In this document: positions 16,486-24,960 of the stretch, in pieces
How positions within the stretch are numbered: position 1 is the stretch's first letter
Layout: each line of letters opens with the position of its first letter
From: Syntrophaceae bacterium UBA5744
Lineage (GTDB): Bacteria > Desulfobacterota > Syntrophia > Syntrophales > UBA2192
Direction of reading: 5' to 3'
DNA length: 56,456 bases
Assembly: GCA_002419215.1 (NCBI GenBank)
Contig: DIFQ01000039.1
Span: 82,653-139,108, forward strand
Translations under genes and position numbers: made by a program
The notes under the pieces: generated by a model
Seen by the model: the letters and a program-made list of their open reading frames with translations, nothing else
What the model was told of the DNA's origin: nothing
The model's database searches: none

Positions 16486-18532
16486 GGCGCAGGACCAGGG
16501 CGGTGCGCGTGGGGAGATAGAGGCTCAGGAAGTGGCGCACGCGGGGCCCTTTCCCGTCGGGCTGCGTGAAATGGACCTGATCCGGCTCGAGGCGCCCGTG
16601 TCCGCCGTAGGTCCCGGCATCGCTGTCCAGGATGAGGCGGTACTTCCCGGGCGGCGCGTCGATCCGGTAGCCGTCATAGCTGCGGGACGGGTGGAAGTTG
16701 AAGAGGAAGAGGTGCCCTGCCCGCTCGAAGGCCAGGACCTTGGTTTCATTGTGCTCGTGAACCAGGCGGGGATTCCCCGACGCCAGAAGGTTGACCCGCC
16801 GGGCCAGGCCGATCATGTCGACGTCGAATCGAGCGAGCTTCTGATAACGCAGGGTCCCGTCGTCAACGAGGCTCCACTGGCGCCTTGCGTATCGGTATGA
16901 CCAGCCGTTGCCCTCCCGGGGAAAGTCGATCCACTCGGGGTGGCCGAATTCGTTCCCCATGAAATTCAGATAGCCGTTGCCCGCCGTGGACAGGGTCACG
17001 AAGCGGATCATCTTGTGCAGCGCCACCCCCCGGTCCACGCGGATGTTGTCGCAAAAGAGGCTCATGTCGGTGTACATGTCGGCATCGATCATCCGGAAGA
17101 TGAGGGTCTTGTCTCCCACGAGGGCCTGGTCATGCGATTCGGCGTAGCTGATGGTTTTCTCGTCGTGCCGCCGGTTGTTGAGTTCGTGCCACAGGAACCC
17201 CAGCGGCCAGTCCTCGTCGGCCGTTTCCTTGATGAGCCGGATCCAGGTGTCGGGAACACCCATGGCGAATCGGTAGTCGAATCCGGTCCCGCCCCTCGCT
17301 GCGGGTACGGCCAGCCCGGGCATTCCGCTCACATCCTCTGCGATCGTGACGGCATCGGGCCGCACATCGTGGATCACGCGGTTCGCCAGGGTCAGGCAGG
17401 CCAGGGCATCCTCGTCGACACTGGCGTCGAAATAATCCTCATAGGACAGGAAGGCCTTTCCCAGACCGTGGTGCAGGTAGAGCATGCTCGTCACGCCGTC
17501 GAAACGGAACCCGTCGAAACGGTATTCGTCGAGCCAGAAGCGGCAGTTGGAGAGCAGGAAGTGCAGGACCTGGTGCTTTGCGTAGTCGAAGCAGCGCGAA
17601 TCCCAGGCTTCGTGGCGGCCCCGCGGGCCCTTGTGAAAATACTGGTGGAGGGTGCCGTCGAAACGGCCGAGCCCCTCAACCTCGTTCGAGGCGGCATGCG
17701 AATGGATGAGGTCCATGATCACGCAGAGCCCCTCGGCATGGGCCGCATCGATCAGTTCCTTGAGATCCTCGGGAGAGCCGAAACGCGATGAGGCCGCGAA
17801 GTAGTTCGTCACCTGATAGCCGAAGGACCCGTAATAGGGGTGCTCCTGGATTGCCATGAGCTGGATGACGCTGTAACCGGCACGGACGATCCGCGGAAGG
17901 ACCTTTTCCGTAAATTCCCTGTAGGAACCGACCCCCTCCCTCTCCTGGGCCATGCCCGCGTGGGCCTCGTAGATGAAGGGCGGCTGCGTCGGGCAGCGGA
18001 ATGCATCCAGCCGCCAGCGATAGGGGGCGGGCGGGTCCCAGACCTGGGCATTGAAGATCAGGGTTTGGGGATCCTGCACGACGCGCCGTGCCCAGGCGGG
18101 GATGCGGTCCCCCTGCCCCCCGGGCCAGTGAACCCGGAGCCGGTAGAGATCCCCGTGAGCCATGGCATCCGGCGGCAGACGGATTTCCCAGACGCCGTCG
18201 GCCCCTTCGAGCCGCTCCACCGCGAAGGGCGTCTTCTCCTGCCAGTCCGTCATCTGCCCGACCAGGAACATGCGCGACGCATTCGGGGCCCACTCGCGAA
18301 GGACCCACTCACCGTCCCGCCGATGCAGGCCGAAATACTCGTGCCCGCTGGCGAAGTCGGCAAGGCTGACCCGTCCGCCCGTCAGCCGCTTCTCCATCTC
18401 CAGAACACGAAGGAGCCTCCGTTGCAGCGCCCCTCGATACGGTTTCAGAAGAGGGTCCCCTGCGACCCGATCGTCAATGATCTCCTGCAGCCTGCGCGCC
18501 GTCGCTTCTCCCGTTTCCGTCTGCCTGCTCAT
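16469..18532 (-). CDS. 1,4-alpha-glucan branching enzyme, eukaryotic GBE1 type (GH13)
   Basis: Makes alpha-1,6 branches in glycogen. The 687 residues hold an N-terminal helical segment, a CBM48 module at about 60-150, the GH13 barrel at about 180-560 and a C-terminal beta domain. Catalytic motifs are complete: VIMDLIHSHAASN, GFRFDGVTSMLY (nucleophile Asp near 343), TIAEDVSGMPG (acid Glu near 399) and AESHDQALVGDKT (near 466). Stretches such as the GVTSMLY region, NFMGNEFGHPEWIDFPR and LFLFNFHPSRSYDGYR follow animal and fungal GBE1 more closely than the GlgB of E. coli (recalled comparison, not an alignment). Divergent from marR with its own promoter. No glgA or glgP in the window. Confidence 0.93.
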   Translation of the reverse strand: MSRQTETGEATARRLQEIIDDRVAGDPLLKPYRGALQRRLLRVLEMEKRLTGGRVSLADFASGHEYFGLHRRDGEWVLREWAPNASRMFLVGQMTDWQEKTPFAVERLEGADGVWEIRLPPDAMAHGDLYRLRVHWPGGQGDRIPAWARRVVQDPQTLIFNAQVWDPPAPYRWRLDAFRCPTQPPFIYEAHAGMAQEREGVGSYREFTEKVLPRIVRAGYSVIQLMAIQEHPYYGSFGYQVTNYFAASSRFGSPEDLKELIDAAHAEGLCVIMDLIHSHAASNEVEGLGRFDGTLHQYFHKGPRGRHEAWDSRCFDYAKHQVLHFLLSNCRFWLDEYRFDGFRFDGVTSMLYLHHGLGKAFLSYEDYFDASVDEDALACLTLANRVIHDVRPDAVTIAEDVSGMPGLAVPAARGGTGFDYRFAMGVPDTWIRLIKETADEDWPLGFLWHELNNRRHDEKTISYAESHDQALVGDKTLIFRMIDADMYTDMSLFCDNIRVDRGVALHKMIRFVTLSTAGNGYLNFMGNEFGHPEWIDFPREGNGWSYRYARRQWSLVDDGTLRYQKLARFDVDMIGLARRVNLLASGNPRLVHEHNETKVLAFERAGHLFLFNFHPSRSYDGYRIDAPPGKYRLILDSDAGTYGGHGRLEPDQVHFTQPDGKGPRVRHFLSLYLPTRTALVLRLEASS

Positions 18533-18583
18533 CGGACCCTCACCGTTTCTGCTCCCTCGCAGCGGTCGTCATGCCGTGATGTC

Positions 18584-18611
18584 ATCATACAGAATTTGCT
18601 TTTTTGTGCAA
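18584..18611 (-). promoter_or_regulatory. Candidate sigma70 promoter of the branching-enzyme gene
   Basis: On the minus strand TTGCAC (18611-18606), 16 bp, TATGAT (18589-18584). It lies 52 bp before the ATG. Confidence 0.45.
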
Positions 18612-18643
18612 GGCTCCGGATAAAACGCCTTTGACACGGCGGG

Positions 18644-18672
18644 TTGACAATTTCCGTGATTATTTGTATACG
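18644..18672 (+). promoter_or_regulatory. Candidate sigma70 promoter of the marR gene
   Basis: TTGACA (18644-18649) is 17 bp from TATACG (18667-18672), 36 bp before the ATG at 18709 with AAGGAG in between. The intergenic region is shared with the divergent branching-enzyme promoter, so a MarR-family repressor bound here could control both. Confidence 0.6.
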
Positions 18673-18708
18673 AATCTTGCAATTGGACATGTTTGAAAAG
18701 GAGACCTT

Positions 18709-19233
18709 ATGGCAGCGGACAAGAACCTCATCGGAGAGATCAACAACAACCTCAGACACCTCATTCAGCTCCTGCAGACCCGCTCCAAGAAGATCCGCAA
18801 GGAGACGGGGATCACCGGTCCCCAGCTTCTGGCCATGAAAACCCTCACCGAGTTCCCCGACATCAGCATCTCGGAACTCGCCCGCCGCATTTACCTTCAC
18901 CCGGCAACGGTTGTCGGGATCGTCGACCGGCTCGAGGGGAGAAGCTTCGTCAAGCGCAGGCGTTCTAAAACGGACCTCCGGCAGGTCAATGTCAGGCTGA
19001 CTGCGAAAGGCAAGGGCGCACTGCAGAAAGCACCCGGGGCGGCACGGGCCCCCGTGCTCGACGGGTTGGAAACACTCCCGGATAGAAAGCTCAAGCGCCT
19101 CTCTGTCAGCCTCGCGCAGCTTGTCCGGATCCTCGATCTCTCGGCGAAAGGGCCCATCCTCAAGCGCCGCAGGGGACGGCCGCGAAAGGAGGAGTCCATG
19201 CCCGTCAAGCGACGAGGCAGGAAATCCTCATAG
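18709..19233 (+). CDS. MarR-family transcriptional regulator with a basic AT-hook-like tail
   Basis: A 174-residue DNA-binding protein. Residues 1-140 form a winged helix: TGPQLLAMKTLTEFP, ISELARRIYLHPATVVGIVD (recognition helix) and RLEGRSFVKRRRSKTDLRQV, the wing with the typical D-x-R. After about residue 145 comes KRRRGRPRKEE, a textbook AT-hook core (RGRPRK), then KRRGRKSS. Such a tail is unusual for MarR proteins and would add minor-groove binding. Divergent from the branching-enzyme gene and upstream of the TreZ-like gene, so a role in the carbon-storage cluster is likely; effector unknown. Confidence 0.88.
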   Translation: MAADKNLIGEINNNLRHLIQLLQTRSKKIRKETGITGPQLLAMKTLTEFPDISISELARRIYLHPATVVGIVDRLEGRSFVKRRRSKTDLRQVNVRLTAKGKGALQKAPGAARAPVLDGLETLPDRKLKRLSVSLAQLVRILDLSAKGPILKRRRGRPRKEESMPVKRRGRKSS

Positions 19234-19287
19234 CCCGGGGCGCACCCCGCGGGACCTCCCGTGTTCGTCCCTGGATGCCAGGCCTGC

Positions 19288-19385
19288 GAAGATCGGAAGA
19301 TCAGAAGCGCAGAAGAGCGGATAGGAAAAGAGAGGAATCCTGCATCCGTTCCGATCTTCCGCTCTTCATCACTTCCTCACTTCGC
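19288..19385. repeat. Purine/pyrimidine-arm intergenic repeat (GAAGAGCGG family), copy 3
   Basis: The left arm GAAGATCGGAAGATCAGAAG continues with CGCAGAAGAGCGG. The right arm TCCGATCTTCCGCTCTTC is its near-exact reverse complement. It separates marR from the TreZ-like gene and resembles the copy at 2174-2260 and the one at 7627-7722. Confidence 0.68.
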
Positions 19386-19447
19386 AACGATGTACCGGTC
19401 CCACGCGATTCACAGATCATGGGGAAAACGAACCGGGGAGGTCGGCC

Positions 19448-21070
19448 GTGGAAAGCAGACTGTCGCTGGGCGCACATTTTCGAAGAAAAGGGTTGTGCTC
19501 CTTTCTCGTCTGGGCTCCCGATGTCGCAACGGTCGAATTGAGAATTCTCTCTCCCCGCAGGCGCCTGGCCCGACTGCACAGAGGGGCAACCGGTTATCAC
19601 AGCGGGCTCTTCGACGGCATGGAACCGGGCACCCTCTATCTCTACCGCCTCGACGGCCTGATCGAGCGGCCCGACCCGGCCTCGCAGTACCAACCCCGCG
19701 GCCTCCGGGGGCCTTCCTGTCTCGTCAATCCGCGCTTTGCCTGGAAAGACCGCCCGTGGCGCGGCCTTCCGCTTTCCGAGTACATTCTCCACGAGGGCAG
19801 CGACCGCACCGCCGCCTTGGATGACCTCATCCCGGGCCTCAGCCAAATCCATCACCTGGGTGCCACCGCTCTCTCGGTCGGGCTGGATGCCCCACCCCCG
19901 GAGGGCCCGTCAGGCCTGCCCGGTTCCGTCCCTGCGTCCCGGGGAGGACCTGCAGGGCTGAAGCGCCTCGTCAATGCCTGCCACCGGGAGGGTCTCGCCG
20001 TCCTGCTCCGCATCGCGCTCTTTGAGCCCGGAATCGATGGGGATCCCTTCGTATCCTTCGGGCCTTATTTCACGGGCCCGGACCGGCACATCAACCTCTC
20101 CGGGCCCCACAGCGACGAGGTGCGGCGCTATTTCGTCGAATGCGTGCTGAGGTGGTTCAGAGAGTTTCATGTCGACACCCTGGATGTCGGCGACATCGAC
20201 GCGCTGATCGACCTGTCCCCGACACCGCTGCTCGAGGAGCTGTCCCTTGCCGTTCGCCGTGAAGCCGAAAGAACCTCACGGCCCCTTCATCTCGTCGCCC
20301 GCACCGATCGCAACGAACCCCGCCTGATCCGCCGTCGGGAGGACGGGGGGATCGGCCTCGATGCGCTGTGGAATTACGACTTCGGCCTCGCCCTCCAAGG
20401 GGTGCTCTCGCGGGAGCGTTCGCCCCGGCCTTCCGAGTACGGGAAACTCGAACATCTCAAGAAGGCCTTCCTGGAAGGTTTTGTGAGCTCGGGAGAGTTC
20501 TCGGCCTCACGACAGAGGCGCCACGGACGGTCATCACGGAATCTGCCCGGGGATCGATTTCTCGTCAGCCTCCCATTACCGGCCACTTTGGGGCAGAGAA
20601 CCGGTAAATCGCCGGAAGAGATCAAACTTGCCGGTGCGGCGCTCTTTTTTTCTCCCTCTGTTCCGCAGCTTTGCTTTGGAGGCCCCGAGGCCGATCGCTC
20701 CGAAGATGCGCGCAACGTCGATCGGTTTCACCGCGAGCTGGGACGGCTGCGAAAGGAGTTTCGCTCCGCAGGTCTTCTGGACAAGCAATGTATGGGAGTC
20801 CTGGGGTACGAGAAGGAAAGGGTTCTGCTCGTGCGCCACTGGAAAGACGATGAGGACCTCATCGTTCTCTTTCACTTCGGCAGGAGACCGGCAACGCTGT
20901 CGCTGCCGGTTCCGTCCGGCGCCTGGTCCCTGCGATTCGACTCGGCCGAATCGAGATGGAACGGACCGGGGAGTGCCCTCCCTGTGATGATTCAGGGTGA
21001 CGGGGGGGATGTCCCTTTCTCCCTTGCAGCCCTCTCCTGCGCCGTGTACCGACGCCAGCACGGGGGATGA
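19448..21070 (+). CDS. TreZ-like (maltooligosyltrehalose trehalohydrolase) GH13 protein, probably catalytically inactive
   Basis: A 540-residue protein, start GTG at 19448 with GGGAGG 6 nt upstream. The N-terminus (SLGAHFRRKGLCSFLVWAPD) is the TreZ CBM48 module. Recognisable TreZ landmarks follow: TRTDRNEPRLI-like 'ARTDRNEPRLIRR', GIGLDALWNYDFGLAL, and ALFFSPSVPQLCFGGPE. However, the acid/base glutamate in the usual AE-x-DxNDPRLV is replaced (VARTDRNEPR), the block that should read NHDQxGNR reads PLPATLGQRTG, and the FMGEE element is CFGGPE. The expected barrel part is also shortened around 150-200. No treY in the window. Likely a pseudoenzyme, perhaps carbohydrate-binding or regulatory; alternatively a decaying gene. 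Confidence 0.72.
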   Translation: MESRLSLGAHFRRKGLCSFLVWAPDVATVELRILSPRRRLARLHRGATGYHSGLFDGMEPGTLYLYRLDGLIERPDPASQYQPRGLRGPSCLVNPRFAWKDRPWRGLPLSEYILHEGSDRTAALDDLIPGLSQIHHLGATALSVGLDAPPPEGPSGLPGSVPASRGGPAGLKRLVNACHREGLAVLLRIALFEPGIDGDPFVSFGPYFTGPDRHINLSGPHSDEVRRYFVECVLRWFREFHVDTLDVGDIDALIDLSPTPLLEELSLAVRREAERTSRPLHLVARTDRNEPRLIRRREDGGIGLDALWNYDFGLALQGVLSRERSPRPSEYGKLEHLKKAFLEGFVSSGEFSASRQRRHGRSSRNLPGDRFLVSLPLPATLGQRTGKSPEEIKLAGAALFFSPSVPQLCFGGPEADRSEDARNVDRFHRELGRLRKEFRSAGLLDKQCMGVLGYEKERVLLVRHWKDDEDLIVLFHFGRRPATLSLPVPSGAWSLRFDSAESRWNGPGSALPVMIQGDGGDVPFSLAALSCAVYRRQHGG

Positions 21071-21291
21071 ACACGGGGATCGGAAACGCCCCCAAGCCGT
21101 TCAACAAAGACTTTGAAAAGACCTAATCCAAACACTTCACAAGTACTGCAATCGTCAGACAAAGGCTGAGTGAATATTTGCGATTGCAATGAACAGAAGC
21201 AGTAAGGCATCGGTTGTTACAGCGTTGCACATCTTAAGCTTGTCCACGTTCCGACCGGATTTCGACCCCTAAAACGATCGCTTTAAGCCTG

Positions 21292-22707
21292 CTAGTGGGT
21301 GCTTGCACCCAGATCACGTAGAAACTTCTTGAAATCGTCCGACTCGGTTAGAATCCTGCGCGCTCCGGCTCTCAGCCTGTCCACCTCTTCGTCGGAAAGC
21401 CGGAAAGACGTCGGTAAATTTGCCAGGTAGGCCCCTTCCGCTTTGTCCTTGAGGCTGTCGAAACTCACTTCCACCAAGTAGAATTCTATTTCACCGCAGG
21501 AACCCGGCTCCCTGGAGATTTGACCCGGTGGGCACCGGCCCGACCGGATCTGGTAGGCCCACCGGCCAAAGCTTTCCTGCAGGATGGCCATTGTCTCGCG
21601 GTTGTACCGGACGATGGCAATGGAAGAATAGTTCCACATCATGGCTGAGAGAGGGGGTATGTACTCTATCTTGTTCCAATGGGATTCAATCTTCGTCTCG
21701 GCGTTGACGACAATAAAGGCCATTTTCCGGACCTTTTCCATGCCCGCGAGCTTCAGCGTGGTCCAGGCGTTGCCCACTGCGTCGACGGCCTCCTCGATGG
21801 CTCTCAGCCCGAGGTTATCAGCCACCCCTCCGTCGATCAGATGAAAGTAGGGCTTCTCCTTCGCATCCAGCAGGAGGGTTATGTTCTGCTTTATCTCGCG
21901 CTGACGGTAATTGGGGGCTATCGAATCGTATATCGGGGGAAGGACAAAGCCGCAGGTACCAGCGTAGTTCTTCAGTGTCAAAGGCGCGAGTATGCCAGGG
22001 ACCGCCGACGAAGCGGCACAGGCCCTGGAAACAGGGAACGTCGAAAGATCTGAACACATGGCGTTGAACATGGTCTGGTTGAATGTAAACCTCAAACCCA
22101 TGGACATATCCGTCGCGTTGATGAGGACCATGGGCCCTTTCCTCTTGAGCATATCCCCGAAGGTTTTCCCGTCAAATACGTTCTTGTCGTAGTACTCGGC
22201 GGCCAAGTCGCTCCTGTCGTAATAAGGAGACGAGAGCCTGAACCAGTTGACGGGGTTCAGGAACATGCTGACCAGAAGGTCCGTCTGCACATTTTTCTTC
22301 AGGAGCCGTTTCTCGTAATCATCGAAGATCCTGTCCCCGAATAGCCCGAAGTAGGCCGCCGTGAAGCTTCCTCCCGAGACGCCCGAGATCATGTCCACCT
22401 CGTTCAAAAGCCTGCGTTTTTTCCCGCCCAGGGTGACTTCCGTCGCTCGCAGTTCCTCGAGAACACCGTATGAAAAAGCTGCCGCACGCGTCCCGCCCCC
22501 GGAGAAAGTCAGGATGAGGAGCAGTTCCTCCGAGTTGCTTTCGGGTCCCATGTTTTCTCCGATGTACCCGTAGCCGAGGTTGTACTTTGCCAGTGGGGTA
22601 TTGACCGGATAGTGCCCGAAATGGCTGCAGCCAGCCGTCGCCGACATGAGCAGAAAAATGCACACATATTTCAAGATGTGTTTATGGGACATGGCAGGGT
22701 ATTTCAT
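21292..22707 (-). CDS. Patatin-like phospholipase lipoprotein
   Basis: A lipid acyl hydrolase anchored as a lipoprotein. The start at 22707 (MKYPAMSHK) gives 471 residues; a second ATG at 22692 is possible, and longer frames add nothing conserved. The signal peptide ends in the lipobox ATAGC (Cys about 27). Patatin motifs: oxyanion loop FSGGGTRAAAFSYG (residues 69-81), nucleophile elbow GVSGG (Ser about 111) and the Asp in LIDGGVADNLG (about 291), completing the Ser-Asp dyad. A C-terminal region of about 130 residues follows. Location should be the periplasmic face of a membrane. Neighbour: a small membrane protein upstream on the same strand. Confidence 0.88.
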   Translation of the reverse strand: MKYPAMSHKHILKYVCIFLLMSATAGCSHFGHYPVNTPLAKYNLGYGYIGENMGPESNSEELLLILTFSGGGTRAAAFSYGVLEELRATEVTLGGKKRRLLNEVDMISGVSGGSFTAAYFGLFGDRIFDDYEKRLLKKNVQTDLLVSMFLNPVNWFRLSSPYYDRSDLAAEYYDKNVFDGKTFGDMLKRKGPMVLINATDMSMGLRFTFNQTMFNAMCSDLSTFPVSRACAASSAVPGILAPLTLKNYAGTCGFVLPPIYDSIAPNYRQREIKQNITLLLDAKEKPYFHLIDGGVADNLGLRAIEEAVDAVGNAWTTLKLAGMEKVRKMAFIVVNAETKIESHWNKIEYIPPLSAMMWNYSSIAIVRYNRETMAILQESFGRWAYQIRSGRCPPGQISREPGSCGEIEFYLVEVSFDSLKDKAEGAYLANLPTSFRLSDEEVDRLRAGARRILTESDDFKKFLRDLGASTH

Positions 22708-22835
22708 TCCATTTTGTCCCGTCAATTGCCTTCCCAAGATTTCAGAATGAAACGCGGCGCAAATGGTTGAACGCAGGGGCAGACGAGGCGATTTGCGTTT
22801 CGTCGCATAGCCTCTCACTGCAGGCTGAAGCTGAT

Positions 22836-23324
22836 TCAGGTCCCGAGTTTAACCCTCTGCCACTCGCGCTTCAGGATCACTTGTGATAGCCTGACAATTA
22901 TTTCGATGTCGGCCTCGGTATCCGAATCGAGAGACTCCTCGGCCTTCAACCGCTTGATTGAGGTTTCGATCGCTTGGTAAAGCTGCTGGTGATCCGCCTC
23001 GGTGGGATTCAGAAGGAGGCGAATCTTCGACTCTACAAGAACGATTCGTTCGAGTTTGATCAGCAGTGCCTTATCTTCGCGAAGCGGACCGTGGCCCTTG
23101 TCCCATTTGCTCTTCCACGCCGACCTGATAACCAAAGCGGAAACGATCAGCGAGATCAGTTCCGCCACCATGTCGCGCAACGTTTCGATCCATTTCTGCC
23201 GGTTTGTCGAGAGCACATTCGCATTGAACTGACGCCTCGCGACCCTGAGCGTGACGATTGGCCCGACAATCGATGCCGCAAGAGCAGTGCAGGCAGAAAC
23301 GAAGCTTAATACCAGAGGGTCCAT
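22836..23324 (-). CDS. Conserved-looking small membrane protein of unknown function
   Basis: A 162-residue protein with an N-terminal transmembrane helix (about 4-26), then an amphipathic QFNANVLSTNRQKWIETLRD segment, a second hydrophobic helix (about 52-68), and a helical charged C-terminal half (EADHQQLYQAIETSIKRLKA). This pattern (TM, RQFNxxVLSxNRQxWI, TM) is met in many uncharacterised proteins. It lies downstream of the MaoC-Pta gene (74 bp) and upstream of the patatin lipoprotein gene, all on the minus strand. No catalytic motif is visible. Confidence 0.6.
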   Translation of the reverse strand: MDPLVLSFVSACTALAASIVGPIVTLRVARRQFNANVLSTNRQKWIETLRDMVAELISLIVSALVIRSAWKSKWDKGHGPLREDKALLIKLERIVLVESKIRLLLNPTEADHQQLYQAIETSIKRLKAEESLDSDTEADIEIIVRLSQVILKREWQRVKLGT

Positions 23325-23397
23325 AGCTTTCCTAAAATGGTGAACTTGAGGCTCGACGGCCCCGCGTCGAGAACGATGATGAGAACTGCCATGGCGC

Positions 23398-24837
23398 TTA
23401 CCTCGTCTCGTATTTGCCGACTCGCCTGGCGTGAGCGACTTTCGTCATGACGGCCACCGAGGCGAGCCGCGTCCTCACCGAATCGGCACGGCTTGTCAGA
23501 ACGACGGGGATCCGCGTCCCGAGCACGATGCCGGCCCCTTCGGCCCCGGACAGGTAGGTGAGCTGCTTGAAGAGCATGTTGGCCGCTTCCAGATCGGGCG
23601 CGAGCAGGATGTCTACGTCACCGCTGACCGTGGAACGGATCCCCTTGATTTTTGCGGCCTGGGCGCTGATGGCATTGTCGAAGGCCAGCGGCCCGTCGAG
23701 AATGCCGCCGGTGATCTGTCCCCGGTCGGCCATCTTGCACAGGGCGGCCGCCTCCACGGTGGAGGGGATCTTGGGGTTGACCACCTCGACGGCGGAGAGG
23801 ATGCCCACCTTGGGCAATTCGATGCCGAGCGCGTGGGCCAGGTCGATGGCGTTCTGGACGATGTCGCGTTTCACTTCCAGGTCCGGGAAGATGTTGACCG
23901 CCGCGTCGGTCATGATGAACATCTTCGGGTAGGTCGCAACGTCCATGACAAAGGCGTGACTGATCCGGCGCGAGGTGCGAAGCCCCGCCGCCGTGGGGAC
24001 GATGGCCCCCATAATCTCGTCGGTGTGGAGGCTGCCTTTCATGATTGCCTCCACCTCGCCCGCGCGGGCCAGATCGACGGCCTTCGCGGCCGAAGCGTGA
24101 CTGTGCTCGGTGGAGACGATCCGGTAGGGCGAGAGATCGATCTTCGCCTCTTCGGCGGCCTTCCGGATCTTGTCTTCGGGGCCGACGAGCACCGGTGTGA
24201 TCAAGCCTCTTTTGGTCGCCTCGATGGCCCCCATCAGGGAATCCCGGTCGCAGGGGTGAGCGATGGCGCAGGAGACAGGATCATAGCCCTGGCAGCCCTG
24301 GATGAGCTGCGCGAAGGCATCACCGTAGCGAAGCTCCAGTCGGGGAGGCTTGACGACGTCGAAGACCTCGCGCCGGGTGGGGGCCTGCACCGTCACCGTA
24401 CCGGCCACGAGCTCCTTTCCATCCTGGTTGACACAGCGGCAGTCGAAGACAACGAGGTCTCCCTCCTTCTTCTCACGGGCGGTCACCTTTGCCGTCAGGG
24501 TGTCCCCCGCGGCGACGTTCCCGCTGAAACGCAGATCCCGGTGCACGATCTTCGTCCCCGGGCCTGGCAGCCGCACACCGAGCAGGATCGAAATGAGGGC
24601 TTCGGCGCCGGCGGCTTCCGTTTTCCTGGGTTCCATCCGGACATCCACAGCTTGTTGCCCTTTGACGTAAAAAGCATCCACGTCACCCGACACGATGGCG
24701 GCCACGTCGATCTGCTGTTGCTGCAAGGTCACGGTCAGCGCTGCCGATATGCCCACCTGTATTTCGTCGAAGGTGACATTGGTCAGTTCCTTGGGTTCCT
24801 CGTCGAAGTTGACATCGGTCAGTTTCCGGGGTTCCAT
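23398..24837 (-). CDS. Bifunctional MaoC-domain/phosphate acyl(acetyl or butyryl)transferase
   Basis: A 479-residue fusion. Residues 25-145 are a MaoC/hot-dog hydratase-like domain (TFDEIQVG, SGDVDAF); residues 165-479 are a Pta/Ptb transferase (MGAIEATKRGLITPVLVGP, AIMKGSLHTDEIMGAIV, ALGIELPKVGILSAVEVVNP, GRQITGG-like 'GQITGGILDGPLAFDNA'). The Pta part should exchange acyl-CoA and acyl phosphate. The hydratase motif that should read SGDxNPxH reads SGDVDAFYV, so the catalytic His is lost (Tyr) and the MaoC part may be inactive. The first 24 residues hold a tandem duplication (EPRKLTDVNFDE, EPKELTNVTFDE). It follows the PII-like and PhaC-like genes on the same strand. Confidence 0.88.
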   Translation of the reverse strand: MEPRKLTDVNFDEEPKELTNVTFDEIQVGISAALTVTLQQQQIDVAAIVSGDVDAFYVKGQQAVDVRMEPRKTEAAGAEALISILLGVRLPGPGTKIVHRDLRFSGNVAAGDTLTAKVTAREKKEGDLVVFDCRCVNQDGKELVAGTVTVQAPTRREVFDVVKPPRLELRYGDAFAQLIQGCQGYDPVSCAIAHPCDRDSLMGAIEATKRGLITPVLVGPEDKIRKAAEEAKIDLSPYRIVSTEHSHASAAKAVDLARAGEVEAIMKGSLHTDEIMGAIVPTAAGLRTSRRISHAFVMDVATYPKMFIMTDAAVNIFPDLEVKRDIVQNAIDLAHALGIELPKVGILSAVEVVNPKIPSTVEAAALCKMADRGQITGGILDGPLAFDNAISAQAAKIKGIRSTVSGDVDILLAPDLEAANMLFKQLTYLSGAEGAGIVLGTRIPVVLTSRADSVRTRLASVAVMTKVAHARRVGKYETR

Positions 24838-24960
24838 GATTCCTCCTGTCTATTGCACGAATTGACCATCACCCATCCCATGCGGTCCGTCTTCGCCCCG
24901 ACTTTTTCAGCAAGCATAAGTGACGGTCGCCAATCCGACGGAGGGTTCGATGTGGCCTGA

